Source: Actinomycetes bacterium (GTDB lineage: Bacteria; Actinomycetota; Acidimicrobiia; Acidimicrobiales; Acidimicrobiaceae). Taken from it: 31,622 nucleotides of DNA. The notes beneath the pieces are model-generated. The model worked only from the letters and a program-made list of their open reading frames with translations. It was not told the origin of the DNA and ran no database searches. The stretch spans positions 1 to 31,622 of the forward strand of contig JAKAQR010000033.1 of the NCBI GenBank assembly GCA_021819725.1, given 5' to 3'. The stretch's first letter is position 1, and each line of letters begins with the position of its first letter. Below are positions 24,927 to 31,622 of the stretch, piece after piece. The translations under genes and the position numbers were made by a program.

Positions 24927-26435
24927 TTAGTCAGTCGTAATCGGTCGCGACTCCTCGAGATTCTTCTGCTCTACGGCCGCTCTCTCTGTGGACAGGCTCA
25001 GTCCCTCCGCCTGCGTCAGTCGCTGGCCCACCTTCGCAGCGAGTTTGGGCGCGGAGAGGATGATCGCTACACCGACGATGATCCAACCCCCGGAGACAAC
25101 AGGGAACCACGCCGACGCACCAGTCGGATAGGGAATCACGTTGCGATAGAGGGTGTAGACGATGAGGACCCCAGCCAGAATCGGCAAGATGGTCTCCCAA
25201 GTCGGGACAGAACCACGCTCCTTGACAAAGAGCAGCGTCACCGCGCCGATCGTCGCTAGCAAATAGACAAACAAAATGATGAGCGTACCAATCGTGCCGA
25301 ACCAGAGAAACTCGTCAAAGGCGGTGGCACCGAAGGCGATTGCCGAGATCCACGAGATCGCTAGGATGACTCCGACGATCAACGTCGCAGCACGCAGTGG
25401 TGTCTCTGTCTTGGCGTTCACCACTCCGATGCCCTTCTCGCCAAAGGAGTCCCGAGAGAGCGAGTAGGCCAAGCGAGACGCGCCCACCGTCGAAGCAAGC
25501 GAACAGCCAAAGGCCGATACCACCGTTCCGAGGGTGACCACGTTGCCGAGCCAGGAGGCGACATAGGTTGAGCCAAGCGTCCCAAGCAGCGAACCGGTGT
25601 TGGCGAAGGTGCTCAGTTGGTGTGCACCTGTTCCAAAGCCCATGACCTCGACGGCAGTCACAAAGATGAAGTAGATTCCACCAAAGATCGCTGTACCCAC
25701 AATGGCTCGCGGAATATCGCGCCGGGGGTGTTTTGACTCCTCACCGAGGGTGGCCGAGGCCTCAAAACCGGCGAAGGAGAGGAAGCCAAAGACGACCCCC
25801 AGGAACAGCGCTGAGAAGCCAACGGTCTGGGATGGTTCAAAGACTGTCATGGTGAAGTGCTGGCCCTGCGGTCCATGACCAACGATGAGCTTGATCAGCA
25901 CAATCACCGAGAGAATGACGATGAGAGCCACGGTGGTGAGTTCGGTTCCCAACAACACACGGGTGCCGTTCTTCGCTGGTCGAATAGCGAGATACCACAC
26001 GCCCACTAGTTCGATCGCCGCCACCAAGAAGGGTGCCCAGGTCGGAGGTGAGGACCAGATCGACAGGCTCTGCAGAAGCGCAGTCAAGAAGATCGCCGAC
26101 GCCATCGCGGTCAGTAACCCATAGAAGATATAGGTGCCCATCAGCGACCAACCGGCGACCACACCGGCTCGTGGACCAAGGGTCGCGCCGACAAAGCCAT
26201 AGACGGAGCCGGAGTGATGAAATCGTTGGGTGAGGCGCGCGAAGACGTAGGCGATAAAGAGCACGCCAACCAGTGCGATTACAAAGGTCAATGGAACCGC
26301 CCGTCCTACCGTCCCCACCGAGCCCTGTGGGTTGATGTTGGCGGCCATGGAAGGTGCCATCAACGCAACTGAGACACCGACTACCTGCCAGAGCGAGAGG
26401 CTCTTGGCAAGCTTTGGTCCTGGCTGATCTGTCAT
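24927..26435 (-). CDS. APC-family amino acid/amine permease
   Basis: A 502-residue integral membrane transporter with about 12-14 hydrophobic segments. The N-terminal WQVVGVSVALMAPSMAANINPQG and the GFLSFAGFEASATLGEESKHP segment are hallmarks of the amino acid-polyamine-organocation superfamily. The start was set at the ATG at 26435 with GGAGGGGGAT directly upstream; a GTG at 26447 is possible but lacks a site. It is divergent from the glutamine-synthetase-like gene, and both lie next to an amidohydrolase. The permease therefore probably imports the amine or amino acid that the cassette breaks down; the exact substrate cannot be told. Confidence 0.92.
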   Translation of the reverse strand: MTDQPGPKLAKSLSLWQVVGVSVALMAPSMAANINPQGSVGTVGRAVPLTFVIALVGVLFIAYVFARLTQRFHHSGSVYGFVGATLGPRAGVVAGWSLMGTYIFYGLLTAMASAIFLTALLQSLSIWSSPPTWAPFLVAAIELVGVWYLAIRPAKNGTRVLLGTELTTVALIVILSVIVLIKLIVGHGPQGQHFTMTVFEPSQTVGFSALFLGVVFGFLSFAGFEASATLGEESKHPRRDIPRAIVGTAIFGGIYFIFVTAVEVMGFGTGAHQLSTFANTGSLLGTLGSTYVASWLGNVVTLGTVVSAFGCSLASTVGASRLAYSLSRDSFGEKGIGVVNAKTETPLRAATLIVGVILAISWISAIAFGATAFDEFLWFGTIGTLIILFVYLLATIGAVTLLFVKERGSVPTWETILPILAGVLIVYTLYRNVIPYPTGASAWFPVVSGGWIIVGVAIILSAPKLAAKVGQRLTQAEGLSLSTERAAVEQKNLEESRPITTD

Positions 26436-26542
26436 ATCCCCCTCCACTTCTCACAACCCCTGACCCCCGTCGCATCCTACCCATGAATAGGATGGACCTA
26501 GCGAGATCGAACCGTTGCGTAACAATGTTTTAGCACGTTCAG

Positions 26543-26572
26543 TTGATACAGGTAGCGTATTTTTGTTAACAT
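26543..26572 (+). promoter_or_regulatory. Candidate promoter of the GS-like operon
   Basis: TTGATA (26543-26548) and TAACAT (26567-26572), separated by 18 nt, lie 27 nt before the ATG. AT-rich flanking motifs GTAACAATGTT (26519-26529) and TGTTAACATTT resemble each other and may be binding sites of the RpiR-type regulator encoded downstream. Prediction only. Confidence 0.45.
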
Positions 26573-26599
26573 TTAATTGCCGACGCCAAAAGGGGGACA

Positions 26600-27961
26600 A
26601 TGATGATCGAAGGACAGGCACCTCTGCTCGATGAGGGCAAGCTGCATGCCGCGGAGACCCGTCTGGGTAAACACGAGATCGACGCGATTGCACTGACCTA
26701 CGTGGATAACGCCGGCATCGTTCGTGTCAAGGCCATCCCTGTCGAGCGGTTGGACTCTGCGCTCCGCAACGGCGTTGGCATGTCGCCGGTCTTTGACGCC
26801 TTCATCTTCAACGATGCGATCACCCAATCACGGTATTCAGGAGGTCCGATGGGTGATCTCCGTCTCTTCCTCGATCTCGACTCGCTCGCTCCGATTCCGG
26901 CGATGCCTGGGTGGGCCTTTGGCGCCGTCGATCGCTTCGAGCAGTCGCTCACCCCCCATCCCAACTGTTCGCGCGGATTCCTGCGCCGTCAGCTCGCCCG
27001 TCTCGCAGAGCGAGAGATTATCCCCAAAATGGGATTTGAGATCGAGTGGGTCATCTCCAAGGGTAGTGACCAGCACTTCGTGCCGGCGACCGACGGATCA
27101 GCCTACGGACTCGGCCGCATCGTCGATGTCGCTGACTACTCACGAGCGCTCCTTCTCAACCTACGCAACGCTGACCTACTCGTCGAGCAGTTTCACCCCG
27201 AGTATGCGCCCGGCCAGTTTGAGGTCTCACTGCCCGCGACGGCTCCGCTCGCTGCCGTCGATAGGCTCATCCTCGCCAAGACCATCATCAGGGCGACTGG
27301 CCGTACCTTTGGACTCACCACCTCCTTTGCCCCAGTCGTGGAGGTCAACGGCGTCGGCAACGGCGGCCACGTGCACCTGAGCGCGACCAAGGCGAACCTG
27401 CCGATCTTTGGGGGCGGTGCGGGTCCGGGCAAGCTCACTCCAGCCGGAGCCGCTGCGGTTGCCACCCTCCTCGACTGGCTCCCAGGTCTCCTCGCAATCG
27501 GCGCACCCTCGCCAGCGAGCTATCTCCGACTGGTGCCGAGTCACTGGGCGGGAGCCTTTCAGTGTTGGGGTATCGAGAACCGCGAGGCTGCGCTACGACT
27601 GGTGGCTGAGTCCAAACTGGTGAACGCGAACAACGCCAACCTCGAGGTCAAGTGTTTCGATCAGAGTGCCAACCCCTATCTCGTTGCTGGCGCCCTGCTC
27701 GCAGGGTTAGCAACGAGCCTGGATGGTGGGCCGCCATTACCTGATCCGGTAGGGTCAGATCCCGTCGGTCTCCCCAATGTAATTCGACTTCCCCAATCAC
27801 TCGATGAGTCGCTCGCCAAGCTCTGGACACTCAAGCCTCTGCTTGACGCGATGGGCCCTGAACTCACCGAGGCCTTCACCGCGGTGCGCAAGGCCGAGCT
27901 CGCCCACTTCGAGTCGGCCACGCCCGAGCAGATCGTCGCCCAGACACGGTGGGTCTACTGA
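26600..27961 (+). CDS. Glutamine synthetase family ligase (gamma-glutamyl-amine/polyamine type or FluG-like)
   Basis: A 453-residue protein with the GS fold. GFEIEW (Glu147/Glu149), QFHPEYAPGQFEVSLP (Glu201, Glu208), GNGGHVHLSAT (His257), YLRLVPSHWAGAFQCWGIENREAALRL and NLEVKCFDQSANPYL match the metal, glutamate and ATP sites of GS. It departs from true GlnA: it lacks the adenylylation-loop sequence and has Lys where EVR is usual. That fits GS-like ligases that glutamylate amines. Genes of this kind sit beside amidohydrolases in bacteria, and the two are fused in fungal FluG. The ATG at 26600 follows AAAGGGGGACA; the adjacent ATG at 26603 is equally possible. The stop overlaps the next start (TGATG). 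Confidence 0.88.
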   Translation: MMIEGQAPLLDEGKLHAAETRLGKHEIDAIALTYVDNAGIVRVKAIPVERLDSALRNGVGMSPVFDAFIFNDAITQSRYSGGPMGDLRLFLDLDSLAPIPAMPGWAFGAVDRFEQSLTPHPNCSRGFLRRQLARLAEREIIPKMGFEIEWVISKGSDQHFVPATDGSAYGLGRIVDVADYSRALLLNLRNADLLVEQFHPEYAPGQFEVSLPATAPLAAVDRLILAKTIIRATGRTFGLTTSFAPVVEVNGVGNGGHVHLSATKANLPIFGGGAGPGKLTPAGAAAVATLLDWLPGLLAIGAPSPASYLRLVPSHWAGAFQCWGIENREAALRLVAESKLVNANNANLEVKCFDQSANPYLVAGALLAGLATSLDGGPPLPDPVGSDPVGLPNVIRLPQSLDESLAKLWTLKPLLDAMGPELTEAFTAVRKAELAHFESATPEQIVAQTRWVY

Positions 27962-28848
27962 TGACCCAGAGCACCGTCGCCGAGGTCATTCGCGCACAAG
28001 TCGATTCACTCACCAAGTCAGAACGCAAGATCGCAAAACTTCTCCTTGAGGACTACCCCGTCTCCGGACTCGCTGGCATCCCAGCGATCGCTGAAGCGGC
28101 TGGGGTCAGCGCACCAACCATCGTCCGTTTTGTCACCAAACTCGGCTTCAAAAACATCGCCGAGATGCGCGAACAACTCCAGAATGAGATCAGCACCCGT
28201 CTCGCCTCACCGCTCGAGCGACTCGGGCCCAGCGAAGACCATGCCCCGATTACCCTGCTCGGCACCTCTGAGGCGGAGCTCCTTGATGCGGTCACGCGAA
28301 GTTTTGTCTCAGTCAACCCCAACGAGCTCGAACAGTTTCTCCAGTATCTCTGTGATCTCGACCGCGAGATTGTCCCCATTGGCGGGCGCATCTCCCATGT
28401 GCTCGCCCAGCATCTCTCCTGGTCCTTACAGGTGCTCAGACCAAAGGTACGAGTCGCACGTTCATCGCCCGGAGAGCGGATCAACCTCCTCCTTGATGTC
28501 GATGATCGTTCGGTGGTCGTGGCCTTTGACTACCGGCGTTATTCGCCAGACACCATCCGCTTCGTCGAGGTCGCCAAGGCCGAGGGAGCCACCGTCCTCC
28601 TCGTGACCGACCCCTATCTCTCCCCTGCCGCCAAGAACGCCGACGTGGTGCTCACCTCAGCGATCAGCTCCTCAGGGGTCTTCGATGCGTTGACCCCCTC
28701 CTTCGCACTCGTCGAGGCACTCTTGAGCTTGATCGCGAAGCGTCTCGGGGGTCCAGCCACCGATCGTGTGGCCAAGTATGAAAAACTCACCGTACGGATC
28801 CTTGAGAACGACCGCAACATCATCGGCTCCTACCGTGGACAGGGATAA
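27961..28848 (+). CDS. RpiR/MurR-family transcriptional regulator
   Basis: A 295-residue regulator with an N-terminal helix-turn-helix (about 1-77; LAGIPAIAEAAGVSAPTIVRFVTKLGF is the recognition region) and a C-terminal SIS sugar-isomerase-like domain (about 115-275), which normally senses a phosphosugar or related metabolite. The start was set at the ATG sharing its A with the TGA stop of the ligase gene (TGATG); earlier starts would overlap that gene. Located inside the operon, it likely regulates the operon and the divergent permease. Its effector is unknown, but RpiR members next to amine-utilisation genes are known in actinobacteria. Confidence 0.92.
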   Translation: MTQSTVAEVIRAQVDSLTKSERKIAKLLLEDYPVSGLAGIPAIAEAAGVSAPTIVRFVTKLGFKNIAEMREQLQNEISTRLASPLERLGPSEDHAPITLLGTSEAELLDAVTRSFVSVNPNELEQFLQYLCDLDREIVPIGGRISHVLAQHLSWSLQVLRPKVRVARSSPGERINLLLDVDDRSVVVAFDYRRYSPDTIRFVEVAKAEGATVLLVTDPYLSPAAKNADVVLTSAISSSGVFDALTPSFALVEALLSLIAKRLGGPATDRVAKYEKLTVRILENDRNIIGSYRGQG

Positions 28849-28853
28849 CGAAT

Positions 28854-29996
28854 ATGCCAGCTGCACAACGCAAGAACACAGAGCTCGCTACAGCCATCGC
28901 TGCACTCCCCCTCGTCGATCACCACTGTCATAGCTTCTACTCCGCACCTCTTACCGATAGCCAGGTCGAGGACAACCTCACCGAATCACCGGACGCACGA
29001 GCAGCACGCACCTCGACCTTTGACTCCAACCTCGGACTCGCCGTGCTCCGCTGGGCCGGACCTTTGTTGGGCCTTGAGCCCCCGGTCGCACCCCAGGCCT
29101 ATCTCGATGCGCGACGATCACTCACCCCAGGCGAGCTCGTCAACCGTTCACTCACAGGTGCCGGGGTGAGCGACCTCCTCATCGACACCGGGTTCCATGC
29201 TGAGGATCTCATTCCATTGGCCGAGCTCGCGACCCTCAGTCCTGCAAACGTCTATGAGATCCTGCGTATCGAGGCCCACGCTGAGCGGCTGCTCGCCGAG
29301 GTCGGGTCTGCAGAGGCCTTTGTCGATGCCTGGCCAACCTTCCTCGCGAACCTTGATCCTGGGGTGGTAGGTCTTAAATCGGTGGCTGCGTACCGATGCG
29401 GACTCGACCTCATGGGCGAGTGCCCTTCGCGTTCCGAGATCCTCTTCGCGTTAGGTCACGAACTCACCCACGCCCCTCTTCGTCTCACCGATCCCACGGT
29501 GATCAGCTACCTCGTCATCACCGCTATCGAGATCACCCGGTTGCCTCTTCAGTTCCATGTCGGTATCGGTGATCCAGAGGTACGACTGGCGACCGGACGC
29601 CCCGGGCATCTTCAAGACCTGATCGAGTTTGCCAACCGGCTCAGGACCCCGATCTGTCTCCTGCACTGCTACCCCTATCACCGCGAGGCCGCCCTCCTCG
29701 CACACGACTATCCCAACGTCTACCTTGATCTCGGACTCGCACTCAATTTTGTCGGTCCGCGGGCGACCGAAGTCCTGGCCGAGACGCTAGAACTCGCCCC
29801 CTACGCCAAAGTGCTGTACTCCTCTGATGCATTTGGCCTCCCGGAACTGAACTACCTCGGGGCCGTGCAGTTTAGGACCGCACTCACCAAGCTCCTTGGA
29901 GACTTAGTCGACCAACAGTATCTGGTGGATCGTAGCGCCCTGCGCCTAGCGGAGTTGATGACCTCTGCCACCGCCAAGGAGTTATACCGACTCTGA
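28854..29996 (+). CDS. Amidohydrolase family 2 protein, FluG N-terminal-like
   Basis: A 380-residue TIM-barrel metal-dependent hydrolase. The metal-binding signature VDHHCHSF (Asp22, His24, His26) is near the N-terminus. Further likely ligands or catalytic residues are Lys175 (VVGLKSVAAYRCGL), His235 (LQFHVGIGD), His271 (LLHCYPYHREA) and Asp325 (LYSSDAFGLPE). The pattern matches the amidohydrolase half of fungal FluG and bacterial proteins encoded beside GS-like ligases. It begins 5 nt after the regulator stop, with a weak AGGGATAA site. By context it should hydrolyse a gamma-glutamylated or similar amide intermediate. The specific reaction is unproven. Confidence 0.88.
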   Translation: MPAAQRKNTELATAIAALPLVDHHCHSFYSAPLTDSQVEDNLTESPDARAARTSTFDSNLGLAVLRWAGPLLGLEPPVAPQAYLDARRSLTPGELVNRSLTGAGVSDLLIDTGFHAEDLIPLAELATLSPANVYEILRIEAHAERLLAEVGSAEAFVDAWPTFLANLDPGVVGLKSVAAYRCGLDLMGECPSRSEILFALGHELTHAPLRLTDPTVISYLVITAIEITRLPLQFHVGIGDPEVRLATGRPGHLQDLIEFANRLRTPICLLHCYPYHREAALLAHDYPNVYLDLGLALNFVGPRATEVLAETLELAPYAKVLYSSDAFGLPELNYLGAVQFRTALTKLLGDLVDQQYLVDRSALRLAELMTSATAKELYRL

Positions 29997-30302
29997 ATCT
30001 GGCCAACGGCCTCGAACCGACCAAGTTGAGCCACTATCTCCGTTGACAGACAGGGTCATGATCACGTACCATCTCAGAGCCGACAAATGAAAACCTTCCA
30101 AGTGCTGCGTGGATGTCTCTGATCGTTGTCGGAGCGGTGGGGGTGGTAGCACGGCCCACGATTGAGTTCTCGACACACCAGAGCTTCCTTGCCGGGATGG
30201 TGAAACGATCATTGGTGCCTATGGCTGACTGATAACACTGCGTCATAACAGAGTCCAGCTACATGGAGCGGAATTTCCCCAGAACGGTGCCACGCCGACG
30301 AA
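29997..30302. other. Intergenic region without a supportable gene
   Basis: A minus-strand frame at 30034-30246 (beginning MTQCYQSAIGTND) has no recognised family. No terminator hairpin of note follows the amidohydrolase gene. The region leads into the decayed JetD-like reading frame. Confidence 0.4.
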
Positions 30303-31139
30303 TTGAGAACGCTTTCGCAACAACGCAAGGTGGCCACCCCCCTGGACCACCTGAAGGAAGTTCCCGGGTTAGCTGCCGATGTCACGATGTTGCACAGACT
30401 GGTTGGGCTCGGAGAACACACGAGTTATTCGCATCGGGGACGCTGCTTGACCTTGGACGAGGTCGCTCGCTTACACGTGTTTGAACAATGGAAAGTTTCG
30501 GCCGACTCAACACACTCGTCGCTCCACTCGAAGACTTCGTGGGGCCGCAGCGGCCGGCTATCACGTCGCAGAAACCGATGCTGTGGTGCAGGTGGGCAAC
30601 AAGGGCGCCCTCACATGCACTTGCACGCGAGAGAGGCAGACCTGGTACCACCTCGCCACTCATTCGATTCTCTTGAGACTCATCTCACCGCCCGTGATCT
30701 GTCGAGGATACTGTGGAGACTGGCACCCAATACGACCGTCTACGTATGCGAAAACCCAAGAATCGTTGAGGCGGCCTCGGATGCAAGATCTCAGGCAGCA
30801 GTGGTCTGCACCTTCGGCAACCCCAATTCGGTCGTCTTGGATCTCCTCTCGCACCTTCATGGTGCCGGTGCAGCCTTTCGATACCATGGCGACTTCGATT
30901 GGCCGGGTATCGCCATCGCCAACCGGATCATGGCCCATGTAGGTGCTATCTCATGGCAAATGGGCTCCACCGACTATCTGGCCGCGGTCGTGTCCGCCAC
31001 TGGAGAGCTTCCGCCACTGACGGGCAAGCCGATATCTGCTAGCTGGGATTTGGCGCTTGAGCAGGCAATGTTGGAGGTGGGTCGAGTGGTCCACGAAGAA
31101 CTCGTACTTGACAGGCTCCTCGCGGACCTTGTCTCTTGA
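30303..31139 (+). pseudogene. TIGR02679/JetD-like (type II Wadjet) protein, C-terminal half; N-terminus decayed
   Basis: The open frame encodes 278 residues, of which only about residues 120-278 look like a real protein. That part matches the DUF2399-type C-terminus of TIGR02679 proteins: THLTARDLSRILWRL, then VYVCENPRIVEAA, FRYHGDFDWPGIAIANRIM, ISWQMGSTDYLAAV and VVHEELVLDRLLADL. The Glu of CENP and the DFD aspartates are the Toprim-like catalytic acids expected in the JetD nuclease subunit. Full-length proteins are about 400 residues. The upstream 100 or so codons are not recognisable and no ATG with a ribosome binding site is present, so truncation or frameshifts are likely. No jetA, jetB or jetC gene is visible on either side. 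Probably a relic. Confidence 0.7.
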
Positions 31140-31504
31140 AGTCGCAGGCTCAAAAACATCCCCGTTGAATGCAGCAGAGCTGCCTTCCCCTCGAAATGTG
31201 CACTGTGCTCGTCGCCGGGGTGCTGACCTCCTCCGTGTCAACCAAGCTGTTGTGGATCGGCATTCAGTACAACCGCTGCTCCGATGGCCCAGCACGAGCC
31301 AATCGGTGACTCTTGCCTCTGGAAGGCCCCTCGGAGTGCTGTACCAGTTGGATCCTGCGGCTGAGAGGTCATCTTCGTTGATAGGGAACCTGCCGAAACC
31401 ACCTAACCCATCTTTCGATTCCTCCCTCACAACCCCCAGCTGAGCGGGTTGGTCCTACTGGGTAGGGCAATCCCGATAGGGACCGCCCTTACAGGCAATA
31501 CCGT
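31140..31504. other. No supportable gene; hairpin near the transposase remnant
   Basis: Short frames on both strands are not recognisable. In minus-strand RNA 31488-31465 folds into a 10-bp stem (GGGCGGTCCC with GGGATTGCCC, two G-U pairs, 4-nt loop), which could be a terminator beyond the transposase end or part of an element end. Confidence 0.4.
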
Positions 31505-31622
31505 TCAGCTAAGCACCAGTACACAGATCTGCGATGGATGCTCGGGTTGAGGCCAGTGATGGTGATGAAGACGTTTGGCCGCCCACTCTAAGAACTTTGC
31601 GCTTGACTACCCGAGGGTTAGA
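31505..31622 (-). pseudogene. C-terminal tail of an IS4-type transposase, frameshifted, cut by window edge
   Basis: On the minus strand the edge sequence reads SNPRVVKRKV in one frame and then FLEWAAKRLHHHHWPQPE in the next, ending at a TGA (31505-31507). Together they resemble the common actinobacterial IS4-family ending RPRVVKRKMSNWPLKRAHH. A one-base shift near 31592-31594 is needed to join the two parts, so this copy is probably inactive, though the rest lies outside the window. Identification rests on this short motif only. Confidence 0.55.

Noticed and set aside
30303..31139. A complete Wadjet defence system
   Set aside because: Only the C-terminal half of a JetD-like protein is visible; no MukF/MukE/MukB-like genes are in the window.
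30951..31430. 159-codon minus-strand frame
   Set aside because: It overlaps the conserved JetD-like C-terminus on the opposite strand and has no family resemblance.
1..31622. tRNA, rRNA or CRISPR array
   Set aside because: I saw no tRNA-like cloverleaf, no rRNA sequence and no regularly spaced direct repeats by reading. A tRNAscan or CRISPR finder run would be decisive.

Overview
The window looks like a chromosomal segment of a high-GC, Gram-positive-type actinobacterium. The hydrogenase genes are of the actinobacterial type ([NiFe] group 1h, formerly group 5). Many genes use GTG or TTG starts and are coupled by ATGA or TGATG overlaps, and terminators are GC-rich hairpins with weak T tracts. 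My guess is an acidophilic Acidimicrobiia relative, but no rRNA or other taxonomic marker is present to confirm this.

Layout. (1) 1-2080, minus: a secreted DUF11-repeat surface protein, cut by the window edge. (2) 2711-6409, plus: an orphan family-5 substrate-binding lipoprotein and an MFS transporter, each followed by a strong hairpin terminator. (3) 6894-22230: the core of the window, a complete [NiFe]-hydrogenase locus. A minus-strand operon runs DUF1641 protein - hypA - hypB - small subunit - large subunit - maturation protease with extra C-terminal domain - TPR-like protein - small unknown - NifU/Rieske protein - NHL propeller - hypC. It converges on plus-strand hypF. An AraC-type regulator lies just upstream on the same strand, and hypD-hypE run divergently from it. 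All six Hyp maturation factors are present, so the locus appears self-sufficient for making the NiFe(CN)2CO enzyme. The accessory Rieske/NifU, TPR-like, NHL and DUF1641 proteins are the least understood part. (4) 22231-24926: mobile-element debris (an IS200/IS605-type end and a decayed leader of the kind seen ahead of intron-like reverse transcriptases), then an orphan DUF4157 protein with an HExxH motif and an unrecognised C-terminal region, then about 700 bp with no supportable gene. (5) 24927-29996: an amino-acid/amine utilisation cassette with an APC permease divergent from a glutamine-synthetase-like ligase, RpiR regulator and FluG-type amidohydrolase. (6) 30000-31622: a decayed region with the C-terminal half of a TIGR02679/JetD-like (type II Wadjet) protein and, at the edge, the frameshifted tail of an IS4-type transposase on the minus strand.

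How the genes work together. HypA/B deliver nickel. HypF/E make the cyanide ligand. HypC/D assemble Fe(CN)2CO. The protease then removes the 19-residue C-terminal tail of the large subunit. The small subunit lacks a Tat signal, so the mature enzyme is probably cytoplasmic. In this family the enzyme oxidises H2, often at trace levels, and feeds electrons to the respiratory chain; the Rieske/NifU protein is a plausible electron-transfer partner. The most notable local anomaly is that the best-looking start of the TPR-like gene (TGATG-coupled at 13132) is out of frame with its main reading frame.
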